This document shows positions 25,033 through 36,189 of a stretch of 64,000 nucleotides of DNA, one piece after another; within the stretch, counting starts at the first letter, position 1; each line of letters starts with the position of its first letter. A model generated the notes under the pieces. That model was given only the letters and a program-made list of their open reading frames with translations, was not told the origin of the DNA and did not search any database. The translations under genes and the position numbers were made by a program. This stretch comes from Pinus tabuliformis (Eukaryota > Streptophyta > Pinopsida > Pinales > Pinaceae): contig CM062804.1 in assembly GCA_031772625.1 (NCBI GenBank), positions 278,584,598 through 278,648,597 of the forward strand, given 5' to 3'.

Positions 25033-25869
25033 CTAAGTGTTGGTCACACCATCGCATAGAGGCGCGCGGAATAATACAAGTTATGGGCGTGCGAAGTGTA
25101 TATATATGCGATGGAAGGTTAAACGATGGACATAACCAAGCCGACGCATGAAACATAGGCAAGGGGCGTTCATCATTGTACATTGTAGCGTCGGCCAGGA
25201 GAGATACGCACAGTTGGGAGGCGTATAAACTTAGGCGACCTGCGGTTCATTTGGCAAGCAACTCATCGCTCTCACATCGCACTAAGGAGTAGTGCGCACT
25301 TGGAGAAAGGCGCAGCTAACCGCAGTTCGGTGGATGAGCCCGCCGAGCCGGGCGAAGGACGAGTCGAGGTCGAGTTGAGGTTTTTCGGTGGTGCGCACGG
25401 GCGCCCACGTTTGTATCGCATTAAGACCGGGTTGTGGCCGGGCAAGGGTCGTGCACGGTGTGCCCGCCCGCCCAACGCCGAGTTGGTGTGGTTCGGTTAT
25501 TGTCTTGTTGTGTGTTGGCGGTGGGTTCGTGCACGGGCACGCCCGCCCGCCCGACGACACGAAGGGCGTTTGTATTATATATTGTAACTTGGTTTCGGTG
25601 GAGTTTTGGCAAGACCGCCGTGCGGTCGTGCACGGGCGGGCGCCCTCCCGATTTTGTAACATTACAAATATAATAAAAGAGATTATTATTATATTGTCGT
25701 GTTGGTTTTATTATTGTATATTGTTAATGGTTTCCGCACATTAATAATATGAATTCATGATGGTTATGAATTGTTAAGGCGTAGTTCGCAAAGTTTATTA
25801 ACGATGGAACATCTTAATAACTTAGGCGCACCCGCTCAATTAAACGAAAAAAGAATTGGGGGCGTGACA
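24979..25869 (+). repeat. 3' LTR of the chromovirus, GC-rich
   Basis: Starts TGTAACGCCC and ends GGGCGTGACA, an imperfect terminal inverted repeat with TG...CA. The 891 bp contrast sharply with the AT-rich surroundings: the body is full of CpG and of a recurring GTGCACGGGC word (near 25000, 25390, 25450, 25530 and 25630). A TATATATAT run near 25100 is a candidate TATA box, and AATATAATAAAAGAG near 25670 a candidate polyadenylation region. ORFs on both strands at 25272-25744 result from the GC-rich composition. Confidence 0.85.
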
Positions 25870-26560
25870 CCAAGCATCGGATAAAGCTCGGACTTCTGTT
25901 GAGAGGCTAGAGTCAAGTACGTCAAAAAAGAGCGAGTGAGGGATAGATTTTCTTGTTCGGTATTACTTGCGCGTCTGGCAATGTCGCTTCATACATTGCG
26001 CCATAATGATCTCTGCCCAGGAGTCTACGGTCAATGCTGAAATTATACGTGGTGTCTTTGATTTGGAATGTCCAACCATTGGGTTATTTGGAAAAAAAAA
26101 ATCTAAGATTGTTAGGGTAGGGCTCGGTTGCTGTAGGAATCTCTTGCAGATGCAGAAGGTGTAAACTTTGAAGTAGGAGGAGTGTGAACGTCCATATAAT
26201 CACAAGGCAGTAGACCATGTAAGGGGCCGCCGTCATGATGAAACGTTAGGGTGAATAATGAAAAAACGTTCAATTCTTGTTACGGCACTGCAACTGATAC
26301 CATCATTGTCCTACCGAATGTGCTTCAGATTTGTTCTAGATTTACGAGTCCGAAGTCCAATTAGGGTTTCAGAAATGGATGGCAGCCCTTTCATCCAATC
26401 ATGTGGAGGGATGCTCAAATTAAAATTGGAGAATCGAATAGGTGAAGAAGCTATGTACTTCATTCATTTTATAGGGTTAAACTTATTGTGTGAGGGACTA
26501 AGTTGCAATACAGCATTTATTAGAATAATAATTCTTTTATTTATTTAAAATAAGGATTAA
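25870..26560 (-). pseudogene. Receptor-like kinase relic and R-family repeat, copy 2
   Basis: Minus-strand frames at 25871-26095 contain pieces of a protein-kinase N-lobe seen more fully at 61916-62131: VLDSSLSTEVRALSDAW (the region between the VAIK Lys and subdomain V) and, upstream, the IISALTVDSWAEIIMA stretch, which is the frame-shifted reading of the glycine-loop segment. 26200-26560 is the R repeat shared with 35640-36140. Frames are broken throughout. The kinase family cannot be named beyond receptor-like. Confidence 0.55.
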
Positions 26561-28517
26561 AATATTTTATTATGAATAAATTTATTTAAATTTTATTTGC
26601 CAATTTATATTAGCAACATTTTGAACATTTATATGGAAATGTTGTGAAAGGAGAACCTATTACTAAAAATCACATTTGATTATGAAGCTAAACTACCCTT
26701 TCTGTTGAAGAGTGGCGTGCAAAACACAAGTAGGATAAAGATAAAAGAGAGTATGGAAAATTATTCAGAGCTGCAACAAAAGAAAGAGCGTAAGAAATGA
26801 AAGAAAGCATTAGAGAAGATAAGAAATGAAAACAAGCATCAGAGTTGTTGAATACTTTAAGATACTAAAAAAAGAGAGAAAGAAATTAAAGGTATTACTT
26901 TGAATCTTATCTTATGAAGGTTGATAAAAAAGTCAATTATAGGAAAAAAATCAAATAACTAGAAAATAATGTTTAATAAAAAGACAAAAATAAAGTTGAA
27001 AACAAAGAAAAAAAAATACATAGTATTTAAAATTCAGAGAAAAAAAGAGAAAAACTATACATCATAAAGCTATAGTGAACCTACATTAGCATGTAAAATC
27101 AAAACAAGTTTTCGAATTGTTTTAAGTCTTGTAATTCTAACTAAAACTTAAACTAGCAAGTAGTTCCTGCTAGTTGTTGTGAAAATTAAAAATGTGAAGT
27201 GTGTTAACTACTCCCAATAAAACAATAATTTTTAGTATTCTAAACTTAAAAATAATCAATTATAAAAATATTTAAACTAAAATTAACATAACCATATTTA
27301 TCCTTCTAATCATCCTTGTCTAAAATTTTGCATAACCCTTTTAGAAGGTTCTCCTTGAGGTTTCGTAGCGGTAATTTCTAGTAATTTAGAAAAAAAATCT
27401 AAATTTAAAAATAATCAATTATACAAATATTTAAACTAAAATAAAATAACCATAATTATCCGTCCACAACCATCCTTGTCTAAAATTCTTCATAACTTTT
27501 TTACAAGGTTCTCGTTGAGGTTTTTGTGGTATATTTGTTTTTGTGGTTCTCAGCCCTTTCGAGCAATGAGAATTCAGTTTAAAGAGACCACTTTATTAAG
27601 TGTTATTGTTAATAATAATAGTCCATTTTTCTCCTCTATCTATCAATCTCTACTCTATACCCTAACTAAAAATTTAATGGGTAAATGTAGCAATATTTAA
27701 AATTTAAATGGGTTAGAACATCGAAATGTAATTTTCTACCCCTTTCAATCTAGTGTGTGGCTACATTTTCTACCCCTTCCAATCTAGTGTGTGGCTACAT
27801 TTTCTACCCCTTCCAATCTAGTGCGTGGCAGATAATGTTTGTCGGTGTGAAACCAATAGAATGAATGATTTTATTCTATTTCTTAAAGCAATCGGACAAA
27901 ACCGGATTGTTATATTTGCGGCGCTATAGTAGGTACAATTTGCACGAGCTAAATCAATAAAGCGTTTATTTTTAGCATATTATGTGATAAATAATTTCGA
28001 TTCGCTGACTGTATAACATCTTCACTTTTGTTGAAGATCAAAAGATTTCAAGCAAAACATTCAAACAGCAAGTATTTCAATGTTTAGGATAAAACATCCC
28101 AAAGATGCGTAAGGATTTAATATATTTGTGGCGATGTAATTGGTACAGCGTGTGTTTGGACTTGTGGCTGTATAAGAGGAACAGTTTACACGAACTAAAT
28201 CGAATTTCGACTCGCTGATTGTTTTGTTAAAACATCTTAGCTTAATCTGAGCATGGAAACCATGCGCATTTCCATGATTTCAAACAAAACTTACTGTACC
28301 GATGTTAAAATTTTCAAACAAAACGTGCGATTTCAAAGTTTCCGTTCTAGAAATTTCTCAAGGATACAAACCAACCACTTCGCATGCTGTAGCAGGAGCA
28401 TAACCTTTTTATAACACATTCATTGCTTACCACTTACGTAATTCTCTCTCGCTCGGCTGTTGTAAAAGGCATGTCTTCATTCTCTCAATTCGACTGAAGC
28501 CACCAACAACAAAAACT
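26561..28517. repeat. Upstream flank of JAZ copy 1, duplicated
   Basis: From 26640 onward the sequence matches 39374-41495 and in part 38056-39233. It is AT-rich and non-coding in all copies. It would contain the promoter of JAZ copy 1, but no TATA box or G-box stands out close to the ATG. Confidence 0.75.
27728..27830. repeat. 34-35-bp tandem repeat, three units
   Basis: CTACCCCTTYCAATCTAGTG recurs three times. The paralogous place near 40745-40812 has two units, so unit number changed after the local duplication. Confidence 0.85.
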
Positions 28518-31134
28518 ATGAATAGTGTGGCAGAAAACGATCAAGCAAAGCAGAAATCCCCTGCAGTTTCAGATGGCAGAGAGAACAGCGGTCCCTCCGT
28601 TTCAAAGAATATGGAGACTGTCAAACGGGATAGCTGCCAATTGCCCTGTTTAGATATTTCTCTGTTACCCCCATGGGAGCCGGTGATGCCTTTCCCTTAT
28701 CAGCATAGAAGCCAACGCGCTTCATCAGTACAGCATGACTACCCACCTCCAGCTTCCTCAAATATTAATGTTTTTAAGTATAACCTTTGTTCTTCCTCCC
28801 ATTATTTCGACAGCTTTTCCAAAGTCTTCGAATTTATGATTGAATGTTAACAATATTTCTTTGCAATTTTTGCATTGCAGGTCTCCCACGGAGGGTGCCG
28901 AGAAGCCAGCTTGTAGACACCTCACAATTTTCTACGCGGGGAAATTGCACGTTTACAATGTCTCCGCAGATAAGGTGTTCCATGATTCTATTGCTTTTTC
29001 ACGAAACGGACATAATCTATGTATGGTACTTTGAAGTCATAGTTACCAATTTCGGCCGAATCGGGCTGAAGAATTCGAAAATTCGGCAATTCAGTCGGAT
29101 TCGGCCATTAATACGCTGAAATTCGGTTCGGACACATCACAGTCTCCCAAATTTATTTTTAAAATTTTCTTTCACTTGTGTTTTTTAAAAATTCGTACTC
29201 CATTTCTTGTGGGTTAGTTTCATCATGCAGTTGTAGATATTGAACGGTTGAACGTAATTCTCAGTTTATATAGATGTTTAAAAATATTGAACCATTGAAA
29301 CTTAATTCTCCCTGTTTGTTCTAGAATACAATACAGGTGTGATTAATGATTAAAAAAGTCATATTTCTATTTATATAAAAGTTATTTTGATGTGTTAGTA
29401 AATTTGATTTGTTGTTAATTTGTGTTAGTAAATTGGTTTGTTATTAATTTTTACATTGTTTTGTTTAATATTTGTTTAATTTTTATATAAAAATAAAAAA
29501 TAAAAAATAAAAAAAATTCTAAAAATACAGGTATAAAAATTAAATAAATAATTCCATATTAAATTTCACAATAAAATAAATTTTTGTGTTTTTATTTTTA
29601 GTTTTATTTTGATGGCTTATTTTCACAATAAAATAATTTTTTGCTTTTTTTTTTTAAATAATTTTAATCTCTTTCTTATAATTTTTTGGCTAGTGAATAA
29701 TGTAATTGGAATTATTTATTCATAATAAAATTGTTTGTAATTTAGTTTTTTATCTTTTTTATTTTAAGAAATTTGTAAGGAAAATATAATATGGTTTCTA
29801 AATCTTTTAAATAATTAGGAAAACAGCAAGATAGTTCTAATTTGATGATTCTTGATAGTTCTAATTTAATGAATTTTTATCTATATTTTATTCAATTAGT
29901 AATTACGAAATTGTCTAAATATTCATCCTTAAAATGAAAGCATTAGTTACTATCTTTTGGTACAATTAGGAAAATCCCAAGATAGTTCTAATTTGATGAT
30001 TCTTGATAGTTCTAATTTAATGATTTTTTATCTATATTTTATTCAGTTAGTAATTAGGAAATTGTCTAAATATTTATCATTAAAAATTACAGCATTAGTT
30101 ACTATCTTTTGATTGACCAAGAGGAATTGTTTTTACTCATTCCAATATCTCATTCACTTCCATTTTCATCCTTAAAATGAAAGCATTAGTTACTATCTTT
30201 TGGTACAATTAGGAAAATCCCAAGATAGTTTTAATTTGATGATTCTTGATAGTTTTAATTTAATGATTTTTTATCTATATTTTATTGAGTTAATAATTAG
30301 GAAATTGTCTAAATATTTATCATTAAAAATTACAGCATTAGTTACTATCTTTTGATTGACCAAGAGGAATTGTTTCTACTCATTCCAATATCTCATTCAC
30401 TTCCATTTGAACAATTAGGAAAAAAACAAGAATTATAATTTGATGATTCTTGATAGTTCAAATTTGGAGGATTTTTTATTTATATTTTATTTTAGTAATT
30501 AAGAAATTTCCTAAATATTTATCATTAAAAAATACAACTATCATTGACCAACTTACAATTTTAAGGTTTTTTTTAATGTTAAAGAGTTTGTTCTCCCATT
30601 GTATCTTATTCACTGCCTTTGAAGAAGAATTATTTCTACTAATTTCAATGTCTAAATTTATTTACAACTTCTATAATATAACTAAATTATTAATTTAGAT
30701 TATTCAAAATTAAAGAAAAATATTATTAATAATAATGTAAGATGTCTATTGGCTAATAGTGTAAGATGTATATTGGCAAATTTTTCATTTTAAAGAGTCC
30801 ATTTTTTTTTGGTATCGAACCGAATCGAATTCAAATTCGAACTTGTAACTATGCTTTCAATTCTGTTACATGCGCATGAGAATATCAAATTTGTAAATAT
30901 TTTCCATATTTTTGCGAAGATAAAGAGTTATTGAGGTATCATTGTGTTGTGAGAGGGCTGCAGGCTAAGGCTATAATGGCGTTGGCGAGCAGAAGTAGTG
31001 GCTCCCCGGTTAGTGGCCGGACTCCCTCATCCTTTGCATCTACGCCTTTAACACCGCTCAACTCGAAGGCTCCAATCACTCCCTCGCTATCGCCAGTGGC
31101 CATCCCAGCCACACCCGTTCATCTCAGACGCTAA
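28518..31134 (+). CDS. JAZ/TIFY-family protein, copy 1, truncated before the Jas domain
   Basis: Model: exons 28518-28777, 28881-28974 and 30964-31134, all with GT-AG introns and matching phases, giving 174 aa. JAZ proteins are nuclear repressors of jasmonate-responsive MYC factors. The N-terminus has LDISL, similar to an EAR repression motif. The TIFY domain is split between exons 2 and 3: LTIFYAGKLHVYNVSADK, then AKAIMALAS, the standard place for a JAZ intron. Exon 3 is Ser/Thr/Pro-rich. A 1-nt deletion relative to copy 2 (ATCCCAG against ATCCTCAG near 31103) shifts the frame to TAA at 31132, just before the donor of exon 3. The Jas exon at 31255-31370 is therefore not translated. Either a pseudogene or a stabilised, Jas-less form; expression is unknown. 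Confidence 0.82.
29036..30853. mobile_element. hAT-like non-autonomous element in JAZ intron 2
   Basis: Intron 2 is 1,989 bp here but 322 bp in JAZ copy 2. The extra DNA begins GTCATAGTTAC and ends GTAACTATG, imperfect terminal inverted repeats. The flanks ACTTTGAA (29028-29035) and GCTTTCAA (30853-30860, overlapping the terminal G) look like a decayed 8-bp target duplication. Both ends carry TTCG/CGAA-rich subterminal sequence (near 29050-29125 and 30815-30845). No transposase frame exists inside. Class assignment rests on target-duplication length and is tentative. Confidence 0.6.
29810..30660. repeat. Internal repeats, about 230-bp period, of the intronic element
   Basis: The block with CAAGATAGTTCTAATTTGAT, then GATTCTTGATAGTT and GCATTAGTTACTATCTTTTG recurs near 29825, 29965 and 30215, and in degraded form near 30425. 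Very AT-rich, non-coding. Confidence 0.75.
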
Positions 31135-31254
31135 AAGCAGGTAAGAAGACGCGTGGCGAAGTAGTCATGATTGCTAATCTAATTTCGTTACGAGTGATTC
31201 ATATACCCAAAAAAGTGGAAGATATATAACGTCTAATTTCAACTGATGTTGCAG

Positions 31255-31370
31255 AGGCACTTCCAATGGCTCAAAAGATTTCTATTTTGAGCTTCATAGG
31301 GAAGAGGAATGAAAGAATCCATCAAAAGAGCCCTTACGCGCCCCCTGCTCAAACTTCTTGGAAGTGCTAA
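31255..31370 (+). pseudogene. Jas-domain exon of JAZ copy 1, out of reach
   Basis: After an acceptor TGATGTTGCAG, a frame encodes EALPMAQK, then SFIGKRNERIHQKSPY and a stop at 31368-31370. This is the Jas motif, which binds MYC factors and, with jasmonoyl-isoleucine, COI1. The usual degron core LPIAR(R/K) is LPMAQK here. Exon length (116 nt) equals that of copy 2. The upstream stop at 31132 cuts it off from translation. Confidence 0.75.
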
Positions 31371-32820
31371 CTTGCACATGTTAATTTCTTTTAATGTGTT
31401 TCAGTTTACCAGTCTCTAGAACTTGCAATTTTTAATCTGTTAATCGAGGCCGTGTTAGGATGAACATTCTGCACAACCAACCAATGTATTTGTTTACATA
31501 TATTCCTTTTATTGCAGTTTATTTTCCATTCTCAAAGTATTTAACCCACTACACTTCTTTGTTGGGTGGGAAGTACAAAGTATTTAGTGTCTCGGTAAAG
31601 GCTAATCCGCTTATTATTAACATTGCATCGATTAAGTTTTCATTATATTTTATATTTAATATGAAGTTTAATTCTATATATTAGTTTTTAATGTTTATAT
31701 TAGTTAGGGGTATTTCTTTTAAAATTTTGAAATTAATGTTTTTTTAAATGTTATTGGTGAAAAGGTTTAAAGTTTTATTTTTTATTTGGGATTAATAAAG
31801 AAAATTTTTATATTCAGGCTTTTATTTTATGATTCTTAATGAATTAGGTGAAGGGTTTTTTAAATGTTATTGGCGAAAAGGTTTAAAGTTTTATTTTTTA
31901 TTTGGGATTAATAAAGCAAATTTTTTATTAGGTTTTATGATTCTTAATGAATTAAGTAAGGTTTTTTAAATGTTATTGGTGAAAAGGTTTAAAGTTTTAT
32001 TTTATATTTGGGATTAATAAAGCAAATTTTTATATTCAAGCTTTTATGATTTTTAATGAATTAAGTGATGTTTTTCATTAGAAATTATATAAGAGAAACT
32101 TTTGGCCGACGCCTCTAGAATCAACAAGTGTAGTTCATCATTGGACCAGATGAAGAGGCAGACCATGGCAAAGGCTTAAATAGAGAGCAGTGTAGGTCCA
32201 TACATTATAGCCCCTACTTAATAATATTTGATTTTAACATATCAATAAATTAATTTAAATATTATTGCTCAAATATAACCGTTACTTCAAATTATGTATC
32301 TATATGACTCTCTATTTAAACCTTTGCCATAGTATGCCTCTTCATATAATCGTGATAATGAAGCATATTTATTAGTTCTAAAAATAACCCTAGAAAATTT
32401 CTTTTGTATTTTCTTAAAAAAAAACTTTTTCTAAAACAAATTTCTTTAATTTTTATTTATTTTTAAAATTATATATATAGATATATATTTATCTTTTAAA
32501 CATATGATTTATTCTCCCCTCATCAAAATTTTCTATGTTATTGGTAAGGAAATTTAAAACTTTATTGCATATTTATAAATAAAAAACCAATTTTACCTTA
32601 CTTTCTTAGTTTTAATATCGGGCTTATTTTTTTTTGTTTTTAATCTTGTTTTCAGTGTACATAACTTGTTCCGAAAATAGAAACAATTTTTTTTTGCTTT
32701 GTGATAATTCATCTTGTTTTATTTATATGCATTATTTTTCTTTGGTATATTTTAAAATAATGTTTCTATAAATTTCTATTATTTAAAAATAAGAATGCAT
32801 AAATAATTTGAAAATATTTT
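31371..32820. repeat. Downstream flank of JAZ copy 1, duplicated, with local tandem repeats
   Basis: 31371-31730 matches 42918-43280 and 32090-32820 matches 43330-44030. Between them, 31735-32070 holds about three copies of a 105-130-bp unit built around GGTTTAAAGTTTTATTTT and ATTTGGGATTAATAAAG, which the second copy lacks. No coding sequence. Confidence 0.7.
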
Positions 32821-33222
32821 TCTTAGTATACATAATCTAAGACATCAAAAATTTCAGTTTCAAAATTTAAAAATATGAGGTGTATTGCTGTGGGAAATTC
32901 TATGATACTTTTTTCACTGCCATAGTGTTGAAGAGTCTTTGAAGAATCTTCCTGAGCACTAATTCCGTGGACAAGGACGGGAACACAGTTAGATGCTGCG
33001 CATCGCATAAAGCTCGGAGTTCTGTTAACAGGATAAAGTCTAGTTCGTAAAAAACAAACAGGCAAGTTATGCCATAGTGTTGAAGAGTCTTTGAAGAATC
33101 TTCCTGAGCACTAATTCCGTGGACAAGGACGGGAACACAGTTCGATGTTGCGCATCGCATAAAGCTCGGAGTTCTGTTAACAGGATAAAGTCTAGTACGT
33201 CAAAAACAAACAGGCAAGTTAT
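32821..33222 (-). pseudogene. Receptor-like kinase fragment, tandemly duplicated 150 bp
   Basis: Two head-to-tail copies of about 150 bp (from about 32921 and 33071) encode on the minus strand TELRALCDAQHLTV, then PVLVHGISAQEDSSKTLQ. The first part corresponds to the kinase N-lobe piece TEVRALSDAWHPT of the other relics. No glycine loop or catalytic loop is present, so it is a fragment only. Confidence 0.5.
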
Positions 33223-33571
33223 ACGCGCAGTTTAATGAGCCGGAAGAGTTGCTTGGAAAGCTATAGAAATTCCAATTATATTTAGAGAAAATTTGGCAAG
33301 GGTTTTTGGAAAGTTATAGAAATTCTGGTTATCCAAATTATAGTTGTTAAACTTCAAAAATTTTAGTGTTCTAAACGTTTTTTTGATGGTGCTGAATCCA
33401 TTCCCACCATCAAAAACACAATTCAAACACTGTCTCTACAAGATTTTTTGAAATTTTTTACTGGAATTCCGGCTGGGCAATTCCTCCTCCTCAGTAGAAT
33501 TCCTCCTCCTCATTAGAGGACTCCCGAAGTTTATGTTAGAGTATTAATGAAGAGGCCGACAAACCCTGTTC

Positions 33572-34003
33572 TTATAAGTGCGGTCGATGGCAGTCGGCGG
33601 GAGTAGTCGAAGAAATAATGACCGATTGCTGTAGAATCTTTGGCTGTCTGAGTGTATAAATTTCTATCTTTGTTAATGCAATGATTAAGCTCTCTTGGAG
33701 AGTCTTCGCATTTACATCAGTATAGGTTTTCTTAATCGATATTAATTGCGCGTCTGGCAATATCACTTCATACATTGCGCCATAATGATCTCTATCGTCA
33801 GTGCTGAAATTATCACTGCTGTCTTCGGTTTAGAATGTCGGTCGGTCTTTCTTTCTTATCATGCCTTCATGATTTTTGCCCAGGATTCTACCGTCAATGC
33901 TGAAATTACAGTGGTGTTTCGGTTTAGAATGTCCCAGCATGACCCGGTCCGTTTTTCTTTCTTATTGCGCAATCATTATTTCTGCCCAGCAGTCTATCGT
34001 CAA
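33572..34003 (-). pseudogene. Receptor-like kinase N-lobe relic
   Basis: On the minus strand 33775-33572 reads MYEVILPDAQLISIKKTYTD, then NAKTLQESLI and LTKIEIYTLRQPKIL. This is the strand after the glycine loop, the VAIK-like Lys (SIKK) and a degraded helix C to HPNI region. Upstream, 33780-34003 holds two or three reiterated copies of the IISALTVDS segment, so the exon was locally duplicated and broken. No catalytic residues downstream. Confidence 0.6.
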
Positions 34004-34095
34004 TGCTACACTCTAAGTAATAACTCTAACCCTAACTCTATCCTCTTTTTTGGATGAGGATTGTGACTTAGTTAGTAGATTCAAAAGAAATTACA
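34004..34095 (+). pseudogene. Short LINE endonuclease fragment
   Basis: CTACACTCTAAGTAATAACT and the following GATGAGGATTGTGACTTAG match 44747-44810 and 36640-36705, parts of the LINE endonuclease. It is joined directly to kinase relics on its left. Confidence 0.6.
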
Positions 34096-35190
34096 ATAAT
34101 CATATTTCTATGTCCTCTCTCTATCAACTGGGAAAAAAAATCCGAGAGTGAGGAGAACAGCCACGCTCATCAATGCTGCATCCTTCGAATCACAAAAACA
34201 TTATATATATTAGAATGAAAGAAAGGAAAATAAAACAACCCATGTGCATGTGATGAAAAACATGATTAAAAAAACTCAACAAATTACAAATTTCCCTTTC
34301 TTATTCTTAATAGCGTCTTACCTTCCCTGAATTTTCCTTTTTCTAGCTTTTTATGATTTTCCTTTTTTTTTAAATTTCCGGCTACATAACTTGTTTCTCT
34401 TAACTTATTTTTTCTTTGGCATCATTCATCTTGTTTTATTTACCAGTATCATTTTCCAATTTTGATCTATTTAAAATATTTTTTTATTATTTAAAAAATT
34501 AAATAAAAAAAAAAAAAAATCTAAATATACATAATTTAAAAGTTAAAAGTTAAAAGTGCAAGCCCCGGAAGTGATGATTGATGCTATGTGATTCGTTCTC
34601 CACATTTCACTAGTTTCAATCCCACTTCTTCACCCCTGTGAGCATCACCCGATGCAATGAGTGCTAAGTGAACTATTCAAAAATCATGAGAAATTAGTCA
34701 GTTATGACTACCTCTCATGGAAATGGTCATACGTTTGAATGACTTACTTAACGCAGTAACTGATATCTAATATAATGCACTGCGTAAATCCCCCATACTT
34801 AAGTTAAAAGTTTATAAATAATTTTGAAATGAATTTATCCATTTTATTCTAAATTCTATATATATATATATGTCCCTCAAATAAAATTCCATTAAAAAAC
34901 AGATTACATTTGGATGTCCTATAGGTCTCCGTGCTTCACTCCAACTCCAACTGGATTTGTTTGGAAAGAAATAAGAGATGTGCCCATTTATAATTCTGAA
35001 ATTTATAAGGGATGTGCGGCTTATAATTCTGAAATTTATATAAATTAATAATTTATATAAATTGATATATATATATATATGTGTGTGGGGTTAGTCATTT
35101 AATTTATATTTATATAACTATGCTGGTGACGATTAATTTTGTCGTGCGAAATCCTATCATAGTTCTTTTAAACCACCGTGGTGGTGAAGA
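34060..35190. repeat. Segmental repeat D, copy 1 (contains the empty site)
   Basis: Matches 57060-57195 plus 61112-61895. The junction AATGAAAGAAAGGAAAATAA at 34214-34233 is the unoccupied equivalent of the retroelement insertion at 57196-61111. Also holds the segment 34880-35110 (CAGATTACATTTGGATGTCC and so on), repeated at 61410 and 61620. No genes. Confidence 0.8.
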
Positions 35191-35640
35191 GTCTTCCTGA
35201 GCACTAATTCCGTCTCTAATATTTTTTCGTCTCAACAGAACACAAGGATGGGAAGGAAAGTTGGGTGCCAGGCATCGGATAAAGCTCGGACTTCTGTTGA
35301 GAGGCTAGAGTCTAGTACGTCAAAAAAGAACAAGTGAGGATAGATTTTCTTGTTCAATATTACTTGCGCCTCTGGCAATATCGCCATAATGATCTCTGTC
35401 CAGGAGTCTACGGTCAACGCTGAAATTATACGTGGTGTCTTTGATTTGGAATGTCCAAGCATTGGGTTATTTGAAAAAAAGAAAGAAAGAAATCTAAGAT
35501 TGTTAGGGTAGGGCTCGGTTGCTGTAGGAATCTCTTGCTGATGCAGAAGGTGTAAACTTTGAAGTACGAGGAGTGTTAACGTCCATATAATCACAAAGGC
35601 AGTAGAACATGTAAGGGACCGCCGTCATGATGAAACGTCA
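35191..35640 (-). pseudogene. Receptor-like kinase N-lobe relic
   Basis: The minus-strand frame 35594-35232 gives IISALTVDSW, then AILPEAQVILNKKIYP (VAIK-like Lys in NKK) and VLDSSLSTEVRALSDAW, ending PILVFC. It is the best single stretch joining the beta-3 Lys region to subdomain V. The start of this frame is probably a former intron or 5' sequence. The glycine loop is in another frame, so at least one frameshift lies upstream. Confidence 0.6.
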
Positions 35641-36140
35641 GGGTGAATAATGAAAAACGTTACAATTCTTGAATTACGGAAGTAGACCATGTAAGGGGCC
35701 GCCGTCATGATGAAACGTTAGGGTGAATAATGAAAAATGGTTACAATTCTTGAATTACGGCACTGCAACTGATACCATCATTGTCCTACCGAATGTGCAT
35801 CAGATTTGTTCTAGATTTACGAGTCCGAAGTCCAATTGGGGCATTTACCAATCCGTCAAAATATATATATATCCAAATTGGGGTTTCAGAAATAGATGGC
35901 AGCCCTTTCATCCAACATGTGGAGGGCTGCTGAAATTGAAATTGGAGACTCGAATAAGTGAAGAAGCTATGTACTTTATTCATTTTATATGGTTAAACTT
36001 ATTGGGTGAGGGACTAAGTTGCAATACATCATTTATTAGAATAATAATTTTATTATTTATTTAAAATAAGGATTAAAATATTTTATTACGAATAAATTTA
36101 TTTGAATTTTATTTGCCAATTTATATTAGCAATACTTTTA
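35641..36140. repeat. R-family repeat, copy 3
   Basis: Contains a short local duplication: ACCATGTAAGGGRCCGCCGT at about 35607 and again at 35687. The rest matches 26210-26580. It ends in AT-rich DNA before the LINE. Confidence 0.75.
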
Positions 36141-36189
36141 ACATTTTTTATTTTTTTTTGTACTGCGGTGGTTTTTTATACTGTAAAGA

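Larger units (their letters stand above)
22921..25869 (+). mobile_element. 5'-truncated Ty3/gypsy chromovirus (RNase H to 3' LTR)
   Basis: The element begins abruptly inside the RT thumb-RNase H boundary, fused to the 3.4 kb repeat. It continues through RNase H, the H2C2 zinc finger, the integrase core, the GPY/F module and a chromodomain-like tail, then a purine-rich tract and one LTR ending at 25869. No 5' LTR, gag, protease or RT lies nearby. The right flank is R-family sequence and the left flank is not, so this is not a simple insertion with both flanks preserved. A deletion or rearrangement removed the 5' half. Confidence 0.88.

Noticed and set aside
25272..25744. Several overlapping ORFs on both strands of the GC-rich LTR
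   Set aside because: They arise from low stop frequency in GC-rich DNA and consist of repeated words; LTR boundaries explain the region.
34550..34800. Possible SINE: GTTTCAATCCC resembles a Pol III B box
   Set aside because: No convincing A box at the right distance, no poly(A) tail and no target duplication.
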